Origin: DSVQ01 sp964484765
Lineage (GTDB): Bacteria > Planctomycetota > Planctomycetia > Planctomycetales > Planctomycetaceae
Assembly (NCBI GenBank): GCA_964484765.1
Contig: CAZAGI010000018.1
Span: 45,324-109,323, forward strand
Length of the DNA stretch: 64,000 bases
Reading direction: 5' to 3'
Shown here piece after piece: positions 9,066 through 18,660 of the stretch. Every line of letters starts with the position of its first letter. Position 1 is the first letter of the stretch. The notes below the pieces were generated by a model. That model did no database searches and was not told the DNA's origin. It saw only the letters and a program-made list of their open reading frames with translations. A program made the translations under genes and the position numbers.

Positions 9066-12000
9066 ATGGAAATTCGACGAATGGCGACGGTTTTTGTTCG
9101 CGGTCTGGGGATCACCGGGGTAATGCTGGCATGCGCTTTCGATGCCACCACTCTCACGGCACAAACCACGGCGAAGGAAAAACTCCCGCCCGATCATGCC
9201 GAGCGCATGGCGAAGGGTCTGGTGATGTTCGAGCAGAACGTCGCCACAGTGTTGAAACAACATTGCGTGAAGTGTCACGGCGGTGAGAAGACCCGCGCCG
9301 ATCTCGATCTCGCCACGCGCGAAGGGTTGCTCAAAGGGGGCGAAAGCGGTCCGGCGGTGGTGCCGTTTCATGCTGACGAAAGTTTGCTATACAAGCTCAT
9401 CGCGCATGCGGACGAACCGAAAATGCCGGCGGAAGCCGTGAAGCTGCCAGAGGCGGTCATTCGACAGATTCAGCAATGGATTGAACACGGTGCACCCTAT
9501 GACCAGCCTCTGATCGCCGGGAAAAAGCCGCCGCGCGATGGCAGCCGAGTGACCGATGCCGATCGTCAGTGGTGGGCGTTTCAACCCCTGTCGAAAGTGA
9601 CACCACCGAAGGATGTCGACGTACCTCCGCATGGCAACGACGTCGATCGCTTCATTCTGGCGAAGTCCGCCACTCATGGGCTGACATTGCCGCCACGGGC
9701 GGGTGAACGCCAACTCTTGCGGCGTGCGACGTTTGATCTGCATGGTTTGCCACCGACTCCCGACGAGCTGCAAGCGTTTCAACATGACCGCGATCCGGAC
9801 GCGTGGTCTCGTGTCATCCATCGTTTGCTGGACGGTCCTCAATACGGCGAACGCTGGGCACGACACTGGCTGGATGTCGCACGGTTTGCCGAGAGCGCGG
9901 GCTTCGAGCACGATTATGACCGTCCCGGCGCGTGGGCGTACCGCGACTTCGTCATCAAGGCCCTGAATCAGGATATGCCGTTTCGCCAGTTCACTCACTG
10001 GCAACTCGCGGGGGATGAACTTGCGCCGGATGATCCGTTGGCGCTGTCGGCGACAGGCTTCCTCGGTGCCGGGGTCTTCCCGACGCAGATCACCGCGAAC
10101 GAAGTGGAACGCACGCGGTACGACGCGCTCGACGACATGCTTTCGACCACGAGTTCCGCCTTTCTGGGACTCACCGTCGGTTGTGCCCGCTGTCACGATC
10201 ACAAGTTCGATCCGATTCCCACGCGCGATTACTACCGCATGCTGTCGACGTTCACCACGACTGTGCGCAGCAACGTTGATGTCGAACTCGATCCGGAGAA
10301 AGCCCGCATGGAACGACAGGCGTGGGAGACCGCACTCGCCCCGCTGAAAGACGCCGTAGCGATGCACGAATCGGCTCTGCGCCCCAAGTTCGACGCGTGG
10401 ACTATTGCCGGCGACGAGACCACGGTCGAAGCAACGTGGACCGTCCTCGAATTGGCCGACTTGAAATCGCAGGCGGGGGCCCAATTCTCGCGGCAAGTGG
10501 ATGGTTCTTATCTGGCCACCGGCACCAATGGCAACCACGATACTTACACCGCGACGGCCGCCACCCCGTTGCGCCGGTTGACCGGGCTGCGTCTCGAAGC
10601 GCTCGCCGACCCTTCGATGCCGCAAAAAGGTCCTGGCCGCGCCCCTAACGGCAACTTCGGGCTCAGCCGCATTACCGTCCGCGCCGGTCAAACTGGTGGT
10701 GAACTCCGGCCGATCGCGCTCACCAGGCCGCAAGTCACGTTCGAGCAGAACAACAGCAGCCTCTCGATTGCGGCGTCGCTGGATGACAATCCGGGCAGCG
10801 GTTGGGCGGTCGATCCCCAGTTTGGCAAAGATCACGCCGCGGTCTTCACGTTTGCAGAGCCGATCGACTTTGCCGCTGGCACGCAACTCGCCATCACGCT
10901 GGAATTTCAGGTGAACGGTCAGCACAACATCGGTCGTCCGCGGCTGGCCGTGATCGCCGATGTTGAACCGAGTCTCAAAGCCGATACGTTGTCCATGGCA
11001 GTCGTCGAGTTACTGCAGAAGGTCAAAGCCAAAACCGCGCTCACCGACGCCGAACGAAACACGCTCTTTGATTGGTGGAAGCGTCGCGACCCCGATTGGC
11101 GTACAAAGCAAGCGAAGCTCGATGAGCACCTTTCCAAGCCGCCGAAAACATCGACGTCGATTCTGATTTGCGGTGAAGGTTACAAGCCGATGCGGCACCA
11201 CTCGCAAGGAGCCGACTTTTTCGAGCAGACGCATCTCCTCGATCGGGGCAATACGGACCGCAAACGCGATGTGGCCTCACAGAGTTTTTTGCAAGTCTTA
11301 ATGCCCGCCGATCAGAACTTGCAGCCTTGGACGGTGACGCCGCCCGAGGGGGCCAAGTTCTCCGGTCGACGCACCGCTTTGGCAAACTGGTTGACTGATG
11401 TCGAACACGGAGCCGGAGCCTTGACCGCGCGGGTGATCGTGAACCGACTTTGGCAACATCACTTCGGCACAGGCCTTGTTGCCTCACCCAATGATTTCGG
11501 TCAAACCGGTGCAAGGCCGTCGCATCCCGAGTTACTCGACTGGCTCGCCGGCGAGCTGATTCGGCAGGAATGGAAGTTGAAGCCGATTCACCATCTGCTG
11601 ATGACCAGTGCCACGTATCAGCAGGCTACGGCGACATCCGACGAAGAGGCTGACGACGAAGCTGTTGCGCTCTTTGCGCGGCGGCGGCCGCAACGGTTGG
11701 AAGGGGAAGCGTTGCGGGACAGCTTGCTGGCGATCTCTGGGAAACTTGATCGCACGATGTACGGGCCGGGCACCAAAGACGAACGAAGCCTGCGCCGCAG
11801 CATCTATTTCACCATGAAGCGCAGCGAGCTGATCGGCTCGATGGTGGTGTTCGATCAGCCGGAACCGCTCATCAGCCAGGGCAGCCGGCCGGTGACGACG
11901 GTCGCACCGCAAGCGCTGTTGCTGATGAACGGCCCCCAGGTCCGCGAATGGGCGGACGCGTTTGCCCACCGCGTCGAATCGGAAGCAAACTCCCCCAATG

Positions 12001-12203
12001 ATTTTAGCCGCGCCGTGCAGAAAGTGTTTGCAGAGGCACTGAATCGCGCGCCAACTGCAGAGGAACTGACCGGCGCGACAGGGTTTCTGGAGCACGAATC
12101 CGCGAGCTACCAACGCGATGGCAATCCCGCCCCGCGAACGATGGCTCTCGCCGACTTTTGCCAGGTGATCTTCGCCCTCAACGAATTCGCCTATGTCGAC
12201 TGA
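9066..12203 (+). CDS. Secreted PSCyt1 / DUF1549 / DUF1553 protein
   Basis: This is a large exported planctomycete-type protein of 1045 residues from ATG 9066. After an N-terminal hydrophobic segment (residues about 8-30) it has a cytochrome-like PSCyt1 domain with the haem motif CVKCH, then DUF1549 (with PPTPDELQAF, YGERWARHWLDVARFAES, and GCARCHDHKFDPI, a second CxxCH), a beta-rich middle region, and C-terminal DUF1553 (LTARVIVNRLWQHHFG, FDQPEPLISQGSRPVTTVAPQALLLMN). Function is not established; such genes are numerous in planctomycetes and commonly thought to act in redox or polymer breakdown outside the cytoplasm. The frame allows a GTG at 9045. A DUF1501 gene follows, the usual partner. 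Confidence 0.9.
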   Translation: MEIRRMATVFVRGLGITGVMLACAFDATTLTAQTTAKEKLPPDHAERMAKGLVMFEQNVATVLKQHCVKCHGGEKTRADLDLATREGLLKGGESGPAVVPFHADESLLYKLIAHADEPKMPAEAVKLPEAVIRQIQQWIEHGAPYDQPLIAGKKPPRDGSRVTDADRQWWAFQPLSKVTPPKDVDVPPHGNDVDRFILAKSATHGLTLPPRAGERQLLRRATFDLHGLPPTPDELQAFQHDRDPDAWSRVIHRLLDGPQYGERWARHWLDVARFAESAGFEHDYDRPGAWAYRDFVIKALNQDMPFRQFTHWQLAGDELAPDDPLALSATGFLGAGVFPTQITANEVERTRYDALDDMLSTTSSAFLGLTVGCARCHDHKFDPIPTRDYYRMLSTFTTTVRSNVDVELDPEKARMERQAWETALAPLKDAVAMHESALRPKFDAWTIAGDETTVEATWTVLELADLKSQAGAQFSRQVDGSYLATGTNGNHDTYTATAATPLRRLTGLRLEALADPSMPQKGPGRAPNGNFGLSRITVRAGQTGGELRPIALTRPQVTFEQNNSSLSIAASLDDNPGSGWAVDPQFGKDHAAVFTFAEPIDFAAGTQLAITLEFQVNGQHNIGRPRLAVIADVEPSLKADTLSMAVVELLQKVKAKTALTDAERNTLFDWWKRRDPDWRTKQAKLDEHLSKPPKTSTSILICGEGYKPMRHHSQGADFFEQTHLLDRGNTDRKRDVASQSFLQVLMPADQNLQPWTVTPPEGAKFSGRRTALANWLTDVEHGAGALTARVIVNRLWQHHFGTGLVASPNDFGQTGARPSHPELLDWLAGELIRQEWKLKPIHHLLMTSATYQQATATSDEEADDEAVALFARRRPQRLEGEALRDSLLAISGKLDRTMYGPGTKDERSLRRSIYFTMKRSELIGSMVVFDQPEPLISQGSRPVTTVAPQALLLMNGPQVREWADAFAHRVESEANSPNDFSRAVQKVFAEALNRAPTAEELTGATGFLEHESASYQRDGNPAPRTMALADFCQVIFALNEFAYVD

Positions 12204-12275
12204 CCGTGACTTTCTCTGGCAGTTTCGCGCCGCTTGCCAAACTCGCTCAGTGATTTCCACCGAAAGAAACTTCCG

Positions 12276-13715
12276 ATGCACCCACACCTCTGGTCCCGAC
12301 GTGAATGGCTGCAGCGTGCCGGCGGCGGATGCGGCTGGCTGGCACTCGCATCAATGCTCGCCCAGGAGCAGCGGGCGCTCGCCGCCACCGGTAGCCTCAA
12401 TCCCCTCGCACCGAAGCAGCCGCACTTTCCGGCGAAGGCGAAGTCCGTCATTTGGATCTTCATGAACGGCGGTCCCAGTCATGTCGACACGTGGGATTAT
12501 CGACCGGAATTGATCAAACGCGACGGTCAGACGCTCGCCGATTTCGACAACAAAACCGGCTTTTTTCCCGATGCCGTCGGCGGACTGATGAAATCCCCGT
12601 TCGAGTGGAAGCAACACGGCGAGAGCGGCACCTGGGCGCCCGATTTGTTTCCGCACCTGTCGCAACATGTCGACAAAATGGCCTTCATCCATTCGTGTTA
12701 CACGAACTCGAACAATCACAGCCCCGCTTTGTTCATGATGAATACCGGCGTGACGCGGATGGGCAACCCCTGCGTGGGATCGTGGGTGAACTACGGCCTC
12801 GGTTCGGAGAGCGACAGCCTGCCGAGTTTTGTGGTGATGTCCGACCCGTTGAATCGCGGATTGCCAAAAGGGAACGCGCTCAACTGGGGAGCGGGGTTTC
12901 TGCCCAGCGTGTTTCAAGGCACATGGATGAAGCCGCAGGGCGAACCCATCGATAACCTGAAGCCGCCTGTCGCGCTCAATGCCGATCGGCAGCGCGCGCA
13001 GTTGGACCTGCTTTCCAAGTTCAACCAGCAGCACCTGAAACATAGTGCCGCCGAGAGTGAACTCGCCGCGCGGATTGAAAGCTTTGAACTCGCCTTCCGC
13101 ATGCAAGCTGCGGCGCCCGAAGCCCTCGACATCACGCGCGAACCGGAAAACGTTCAGAAGTTGTACGGTCTCGATCAGAAACACTGCACGCACTTCGCCG
13201 CGCAGTGTCTGCGAGCCCGGCGACTAGTGGAACGGGGCGTGCGGTTCGTGCAGATTTATTCCGGAGGGATGGAGAATCAGCAAAGCTGGGACTGCCACGC
13301 CGATCTGGTGGGCAACCATCGCGGTTTCGCGCTGGAAGCCGATCAACCAATTGCGGCGCTGTTGGGGGATCTCGCACAACAGGGTTTGCTCGATTCCACC
13401 CTCGTCATCTGGGCTGGCGAATTCGGCCGGCTACCCGTCGCGCAAAAGGGTGCGAAACCCGGTCGCGATCACAACCCGCACGCATTCACGGTCTGGATGG
13501 CCGGCGGCGGCATGAAGGGGGGCACGCATTATGGCGAGACCGACGACATCGGCATGCGGGCCGCCGTGAACAAGGTGAGTGTTCGCGATTTCCACGCCAC
13601 GATCCTGGCAGCGCTGGGTCTGGATCACGAGCGACTCATCTTCCCCTTCCAAGGGCTTGATCAACGCCTCACCGGTGTGGAACCGGCGCGCGTGGTGAAA
13701 GAAATATTCGCGTAA
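12276..13715 (+). CDS. Tat-exported DUF1501 protein
   Basis: DUF1501 proteins have an alkaline-phosphatase/sulfatase-like fold and occur next to PSD1 genes throughout planctomycetes. The 479-residue product begins with a twin-arginine signal (SRREWLQ, then a hydrophobic stretch up to about residue 40). The next recognisable block is VIWIFMNGGPSHVDTWD, an Asp-bearing strand at the predicted metal site, and the C-terminal half has LVIWAGEFGRLP and GRDHNPHAFTVWMAGGG with His residues suited to metal binding. The frame opens at 12234 but the Tat motif places the start at ATG 12276. The gap of 72 bases to the PSD1 gene suggests co-expression and joint export. Its substrate is unknown. Confidence 0.92.
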   Translation: MHPHLWSRREWLQRAGGGCGWLALASMLAQEQRALAATGSLNPLAPKQPHFPAKAKSVIWIFMNGGPSHVDTWDYRPELIKRDGQTLADFDNKTGFFPDAVGGLMKSPFEWKQHGESGTWAPDLFPHLSQHVDKMAFIHSCYTNSNNHSPALFMMNTGVTRMGNPCVGSWVNYGLGSESDSLPSFVVMSDPLNRGLPKGNALNWGAGFLPSVFQGTWMKPQGEPIDNLKPPVALNADRQRAQLDLLSKFNQQHLKHSAAESELAARIESFELAFRMQAAAPEALDITREPENVQKLYGLDQKHCTHFAAQCLRARRLVERGVRFVQIYSGGMENQQSWDCHADLVGNHRGFALEADQPIAALLGDLAQQGLLDSTLVIWAGEFGRLPVAQKGAKPGRDHNPHAFTVWMAGGGMKGGTHYGETDDIGMRAAVNKVSVRDFHATILAALGLDHERLIFPFQGLDQRLTGVEPARVVKEIFA

Positions 13716-13743
13716 CTTGGCGCAGGACATTCGCGTCCGAAGA

Positions 13744-14172
13744 TCAGGGCCACGGCTCGCGCAGCAGGAATTCCGGTGGAAGCCAGCCCTCTTTTCCGCG
13801 CTGCCCGCCGGTGAGAGTCCTGATTCGACAGTATTCCGGACCGATTTCCAGCAGTTTGGCCTTCGAACGGTTCGGCACCAGTACGGCTCGGTTATATCCC
13901 AGAAACTGCCGCATGCCTTCCTCATCTCGGGCAGCGACCATGGCTTGCACGGCCGGCACATCGGCCAAGTCACGGACCATGCAAATGGTTCGCTCAGTAT
14001 CGTCGCTGTTCAAGTCTCCAACAATCACCGTCTCGCCGATTTGCACGTGCTGTCCGCGAACCGGAGGTTCGGGTGGCAATTTCGGTGGCGGCGGAGGGAA
14101 TGACGAGAGAAAAAACGCGATCACGGCCAGTGCGACAATCAGAACCACTGTGATCACCGCCGTCTGCCGCAT
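13744..14172 (-). CDS. Membrane-anchored protein of unknown function
   Basis: The product of 142 residues has one N-terminal membrane segment (VITVVLIVALAVIAFFL, residues 6-22), a proline-rich linker (FPPPPPKLPPEPP), and a globular part outside. Near the C-terminus, EYCRIRTLTGGQRGKEGWLPPEFL resembles the last strands of a bacterial SH3 domain, with the typical GWLP ending; this resemblance is by eye only. It converges on the DUF1501 gene. I do not recognise a function. Confidence 0.65.
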   Translation of the reverse strand: MRQTAVITVVLIVALAVIAFFLSSFPPPPPKLPPEPPVRGQHVQIGETVIVGDLNSDDTERTICMVRDLADVPAVQAMVAARDEEGMRQFLGYNRAVLVPNRSKAKLLEIGPEYCRIRTLTGGQRGKEGWLPPEFLLREPWP

Positions 14173-14539
14173 GCCACTGAATCCGATAAATTGTCTGTCG
14201 TTGAATTGATCTGACGTCGACTCACTGCTGTGGTCTGCCGCGGACGATTCCTTTGGTTAACTCGGCGTCGTTACGGTCCCGACTGCCCCCCGGAACTGCT
14301 TTCCGTAACTTTAGTGCAGAAAAGGAGAAAGGGACCAGCCCAAGTCTCAGGAAATCCGGTGTTCTCACCGGCCGGTAAAAAAACTCCCAACCACTGCGAC
14401 ACTTTTTTACACCTGCGGTGTTCAATCCATTGCCGCGACCAGCAACGCGATGAAGAGCCAGAGCTTCGTTGCGATCGAGTTTCGGTAGGTTTGCGCTCCG
14501 TCGTGCACCTTCTCGTTGGCTCTGGCGAGGAGCACCACT
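14173..14539. other. Gene-free spacer
   Basis: This 367-base spacer separates the divergent anchored-protein gene and the DPGS-protein gene. No reading frame with plausible codon use, no strong hairpin and no clear sigma-70 promoter was seen. The last bases carry the ribosome-binding site GAGGAG of the following GTG start. Confidence 0.5.
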
Positions 14540-14788
14540 GTGTTTTTGCTCGCTTATTTCGATCCGGGTTCAGCCAGTCTGCTGATGCAGGCGTTGGTGG
14601 GTGGTGGAGCGGGATTGGCCGTTTTCGGCCGGTATTTGTGGTCGTCCGTAATGAGCCGCGGTTCACATGCTCGACTTGCGGCACCAGCAGCGGAACCTGT
14701 GGTCCGTAGTCCAGTCGTCCGTAATCTGGGCAGCGACGGGAGTCTCGTGGAAGCCTTGTCGGGTGAATTCCGCTTCAACTTGACCTGA
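14540..14788 (+). CDS. Small DPGS-motif membrane protein
   Basis: The 82-residue product starts at GTG 14540, which is preceded by a strong GAGGAG at about 8 bases; the frame upstream of this lacks such a site. Its N-terminal half (YFDPGSASLLMQALVGGG, then AGLAVFGRYLW) matches a short widespread family with an (Y/F)-(L/F)-D-P-G-(S/T)-x-S motif followed by a membrane helix; the role is unknown, but relatives are often found beside surface-polysaccharide genes. The C-terminal half is hydrophilic and variable. It lies 151 bases upstream of a methyltransferase and membrane transferase pair on the same strand. Confidence 0.7.
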   Translation: MFLLAYFDPGSASLLMQALVGGGAGLAVFGRYLWSSVMSRGSHARLAAPAAEPVVRSPVVRNLGSDGSLVEALSGEFRFNLT

Positions 14789-14939
14789 AAACGACGACGC
14801 CCTTGCGTTCGAGGCTCTTGCCGCAGCGGGCCGTGGCTGGCATGAGACGCATCCGGTTCAGTCTGTCGATTGGGACCAGGGTTGCCAGCTGAGTGTTGCT
14901 GTGTTGCGCGATTCGATCTCGGTTGAGGTAATCAACGAG

Positions 14940-16364
14940 ATGCCGGTGGAATTCGATCCGGGCTCGTATCGCGATCGGGCAGCACGTGTCTGTCGGGGAG
15001 CACGTGGAGAAATCCTGCGGCTGCTCTCGCCGCAAGCCTGCGAAGAATGGCGGGCCATCTCCCAGGCTCCCTTCTTCCAACAGGCCATGCGCGATCGCCG
15101 AGTGGTCGTCACCCGCGACACCGATGCTGACGCGCTGCGTCATTCCCTGTCGGCAGATGCGTCGCCGTCCGATTGGGCGGGTGTGCTGGAGCATGAAGAA
15201 ATTCCCTTCGTCAGCTATCCTTATGAGTGGTCTTTTTCGATGCTGCGCGATGCCGCGCTGCTGCATCTGGACCTGTTGATTGAAGCCGTCCACCACGGGT
15301 TCACCATCAAAGATGGCACCGCCTACAACGTTCAGTTCCAACACCGGCGGCCCATCTTTATCGATATCGCATCGTTTGAACGGCTCCCACCGGGAACGCC
15401 CTGGACCGGGTATCGCCAGTTCTGCCAGACATTTCTCTATCCGTTACTGCTCCAGGCATACAAAGGCATTTCTTTTCATCCCTGGCTGCGCGGCCGACTC
15501 GACGGAATCACTCCCCGGGAGTGCTGGCAGATGATGTCCTGGCGCGATGGACTACGCCGCGGTGTCGCCACGCATGTCGCCCTCCATGCGATGATGGAAT
15601 CGCGCTCATCGCCATCGAGCCGCGGGACGACCGACGCACTCAACGCCGCCGGGTTTCAGAACGATCTGATCATCAACGGCGCCCGTGGGCTGAAGCGAAC
15701 GATCGAACGGCTCCGCTGGACGCCGCCGACCTCCAATTGGTCGCACTACGGTTGCGGGCAGCACTATTCTCACGACGATCAGCAGCAGAAGCAGCAATTC
15801 GTGCAGAAGATTGCTTCCACGCGCCGCTGGAAACAGGTGTGGGATCTCGGCGGCAACATTGGTCATTACGGCGAAATCGCAGCGGAATATGCCGATTTAG
15901 TCATTGTGGCCGATGCCGACCATGCCGCGATCGACCATTGTTACCGCCGGCTCGCCGAGGCGCCGCGCGCGGTCGCCGAGCGCATCTTGCCGCTCGTTCT
16001 GAGCGTGGTCGATCTTTCCGGCAACATGGGCTGGCGCGGCCGCGAACGGCGTGCATTCACCGAGCGTGGCAAGCCGGATCTCGTGCTCTGCCTGGCGCTC
16101 ATTCATCACGTGGTGATCGGGCATGGTGTGCCGATGGCCGAATTCATCGATTGGCTCGCCGATCTCGATACGAGCCTTGTGATTGAGTTTGTTTCCCGAG
16201 ACGACCCGATGGTGCGACAAATGCTTCAAAATCGCCGCGACGCGTGCCTGGACTATGACACGGCGGCGTTTGAATCGGCGATCGCGGCGCGGTTTCACGT
16301 GCGGCATCGGGAAGCGTTGACATCGGGGACGCGCACGCTGGTCTTTGCGGAACCGAAGCGATGA
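14940..16364 (+). CDS. NoeA-like SAM-dependent methyltransferase
   Basis: The 474-residue protein has an N-terminal domain of about 290 residues of the nodulation-protein-NoeA-like type (SYPYEWSFSMLRDAALLHLD, DGTAYNVQFQ, PIFIDIASFE, GYRQFCQTFLYPLLLQ). It is followed by a Rossmann methyltransferase domain with SAM motif I (VWDLGGNIGHYG) and an acidic residue in VIVADADHA. The target is unknown, probably a glycan or lipid-linked polymer. ATG 14940, with TGAGG upstream, is preferred over the in-frame GTG at 14901. Its stop overlaps the next start (ATGA at 16361), so translation of the two is coupled. Confidence 0.82.
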   Translation: MPVEFDPGSYRDRAARVCRGARGEILRLLSPQACEEWRAISQAPFFQQAMRDRRVVVTRDTDADALRHSLSADASPSDWAGVLEHEEIPFVSYPYEWSFSMLRDAALLHLDLLIEAVHHGFTIKDGTAYNVQFQHRRPIFIDIASFERLPPGTPWTGYRQFCQTFLYPLLLQAYKGISFHPWLRGRLDGITPRECWQMMSWRDGLRRGVATHVALHAMMESRSSPSSRGTTDALNAAGFQNDLIINGARGLKRTIERLRWTPPTSNWSHYGCGQHYSHDDQQQKQQFVQKIASTRRWKQVWDLGGNIGHYGEIAAEYADLVIVADADHAAIDHCYRRLAEAPRAVAERILPLVLSVVDLSGNMGWRGRERRAFTERGKPDLVLCLALIHHVVIGHGVPMAEFIDWLADLDTSLVIEFVSRDDPMVRQMLQNRRDACLDYDTAAFESAIAARFHVRHREALTSGTRTLVFAEPKR

Positions 16365-18514
16365 GCATGCCATCGCCCGCTGCCTCGCCTGTCGATCGCG
16401 TGCCGGTGTCAGAGCCCTCGCTGCTGATTGCCGGACTGCATCTGCTGGTGCTATTCAATTTCGCGGTCTCGCAGCCAATTTTCGACCGGCTGACGGAACG
16501 GCTGACGTACTGCCGCGATCTGGATCTGCCGGCGTGGGTGATCTACACACTGACCATCGCCTTGACCGTGCTTTTCCCGCTACTTCTGATCGGCATTGTG
16601 CGCGGCGTGGGTTGGGTTACCGGGAAACATCGGGCGGCACATCTCGCGATGGTGTTCCTGCTGTTGTCGCTGCTGGCGATGCCGTTCCTCAAGCAATTGA
16701 CGATTTTTCTGCCGTGGATGGTGTATGCGGGAACGATTGTTCTCGCGGCAATCGGGGTGTGGAGTTACCGCAAATGGGCGCCAGTGCGTTCGATGCTGAC
16801 GCTGTGTGCCATTGGCCTGCCGTTGTTTCCGGCAATTTTCCTGTTGCGGTATTCAGCTTCGACGGAAACACGCTACTCCACGACGCAACGGTTGCCGTCC
16901 TGGACTCCCGCGCCCGTGGTGCTGATTGTCTTCGACGAGTTTTGCGGGTCGAGCCTGATGACGCCGGAGCGTCAGATTGATGCGGACCGCTTCCCCAACT
17001 TTGCGGCGCTCGCCAACAACTCGCATTGGTTCCGCAACACGGCTTCGGTCAACGAACTCACGACGCACGCCGTCCCGGCAATTCTGACGGGCAAATACCC
17101 GGATGCCCACTGGAAAATCTCGCTCCGCGAGCGGCCACAGAATCTGTTCACCATGCTGATAGGTGCCGGAAACTACGAGTATGCGGCGTTTGAACCGGTT
17201 TCGCGACTTGCGCCAGATCGGTCGGCTGAGGATTACTCCGAGGGCGACCTTTTTACGAGTCGCATCCCGGGGTTTGTTTCCACACTTGGGCGCGTCTATC
17301 TGTTTCATCTCATCCCGGAACTCCACGCCAGCTGCCTGCCTCCCGTGCCGCGGTTGTGGTTTGGCGTCCGTCAGGAGCGCGAAGTCGATTCCGCGGAACG
17401 GCGAGGCACTTTTCGCTATTCGTGGAGCGAGCACCGCGACCAGCAGGTAGCTCATTTTGTAAACTGCATTGATGCCAACGACAGTGCATCGCTCTACTTC
17501 ATTCATGTGCTACTGCCGCATGTTCCGTGGAGCTATTACCCATCGGGGCGACGCTACACGAATGACGGCGCCGAGTGGGAACTGGAGAATCTCGGCAGCG
17601 AATCGGATTTCTGGACGACGGATGAACTTCACTCCGCACACGCTCAGCAACGATATCTGCTGCAGTTGAAATGCGCCGATCGGTTCCTTGGCGAGGTACT
17701 TGCCAAGCTTCGGTCGACAGGGACGTATGATCGCACTTTGCTCGTGGTCACTGCCGATCATGGGATCTCGTTTCGCCCCGGATGTTCCCGACGGTCGACG
17801 GAAGATCGCAACCGCGACGAGATTCAGTCGGTGCCGTTGTTCATCAAACGCCCTGGAGAAAACGCCGGCCAGATTCATGATCGGCCCGTGGAATCGGTCG
17901 ACATCTTTCCCACCATCGCCGACGTCCTCGGGTACCAATTAACCCATCCGGTCGACGGGTGGTCGGTCTTCGATGAACAGCGACCGGCCCGTCAGCGACG
18001 CCAGTATGGAATCGGCTTGCAGCGTCAGACGGCGCCGGTCAACGAGATTGCTGAATCGCGAGTGCCGCAGGAAATCTATGACCGTTTCGGCGCGGGTTCG
18101 GATCCGACGGCGTTGTTCCGAGTCGGTCCCATCCCGGAACTCGTCGGCCGTCGCGTCGACGAATTGCCGCAGACGAATGCGCCGCCGCTCAGCCTGGAAA
18201 TGTCGCGTTTCAGCGATGTTTGGTCGACGCGTCCCGAGGACAGCGTTCCCGGCTTCTATGAAGGACAAGTGCTTGGGTTTGACCCGGTCAGCGATGCCCC
18301 GGTCGTGATTGCCGTGTCGGTGAACGGCATCATTCAGGCCGTCACGCGCACGTATCGTCATGCCGCAGCGCTGTCGCAATGGAGCGCCCTCGTCCCGGAA
18401 GAGGCGTTTCAACCGGGAAACAACGACGTGCGCTGCTACCAGATTCAAGGCGAAGGACCGGCGTGGACGCTCACACCGTGCCAGCTCGTTTTGCCGAACG
18501 CACAAGATTCGTGA
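16361..18514 (+). CDS. Membrane transferase of the sulfatase / phosphoethanolamine-transferase fold
   Basis: The 717-residue protein has five hydrophobic helices in the first 165 residues, then an extracytoplasmic alkaline-phosphatase-like domain. Metal-site elements are VVLIVFDEF (Asp) and LLVVTADHG (Asp, His). Where sulfatases have C/S-x-P-x-R, this protein has TTHAVPAILTGKYP, with spacing like the Thr nucleophile motif (TxxSVP) of EptA-type phosphoethanolamine transferases, which argues for phospho-group transfer rather than sulfate hydrolysis. A C-terminal region of about 150 residues (after DGWSVFDEQ) is beta-rich. It is translationally coupled to the methyltransferase. Substrate unknown; likely acts on a surface polymer. 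Confidence 0.85.
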   Translation: MSMPSPAASPVDRVPVSEPSLLIAGLHLLVLFNFAVSQPIFDRLTERLTYCRDLDLPAWVIYTLTIALTVLFPLLLIGIVRGVGWVTGKHRAAHLAMVFLLLSLLAMPFLKQLTIFLPWMVYAGTIVLAAIGVWSYRKWAPVRSMLTLCAIGLPLFPAIFLLRYSASTETRYSTTQRLPSWTPAPVVLIVFDEFCGSSLMTPERQIDADRFPNFAALANNSHWFRNTASVNELTTHAVPAILTGKYPDAHWKISLRERPQNLFTMLIGAGNYEYAAFEPVSRLAPDRSAEDYSEGDLFTSRIPGFVSTLGRVYLFHLIPELHASCLPPVPRLWFGVRQEREVDSAERRGTFRYSWSEHRDQQVAHFVNCIDANDSASLYFIHVLLPHVPWSYYPSGRRYTNDGAEWELENLGSESDFWTTDELHSAHAQQRYLLQLKCADRFLGEVLAKLRSTGTYDRTLLVVTADHGISFRPGCSRRSTEDRNRDEIQSVPLFIKRPGENAGQIHDRPVESVDIFPTIADVLGYQLTHPVDGWSVFDEQRPARQRRQYGIGLQRQTAPVNEIAESRVPQEIYDRFGAGSDPTALFRVGPIPELVGRRVDELPQTNAPPLSLEMSRFSDVWSTRPEDSVPGFYEGQVLGFDPVSDAPVVIAVSVNGIIQAVTRTYRHAAALSQWSALVPEEAFQPGNNDVRCYQIQGEGPAWTLTPCQLVLPNAQDS

Positions 18515-18660
18515 GCGACGGGAAGGGTCCATTGACGCGACGGATCAGGTGACCCGCAGCGTGCGAGAGGTGACTTTTCCTCGCCATTGTGCCAGCATAT
18601 CAGCACGCTCATGCGTCTTTGGCGGCTGTTGCGGATCCCTTAAAAATAGAGCGCGTACCC

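Noticed and set aside
9387..10925. 512-codon minus-strand open frame
   Set aside because: It lies wholly inside the PSCyt1/PSD1 gene on the other strand, is Arg-rich and has no motif.
14230..14709. 159-codon plus-strand frame before the NoeA-like gene
   Set aside because: It overlaps the DPGS-protein gene in another frame; the latter has a strong ribosome-binding site and a known motif.
16361..18514. Simple annotation as a sulfatase
   Set aside because: The C/S-x-P-x-R maturation motif is absent and a Thr takes the nucleophile position, so a transferase is more likely.
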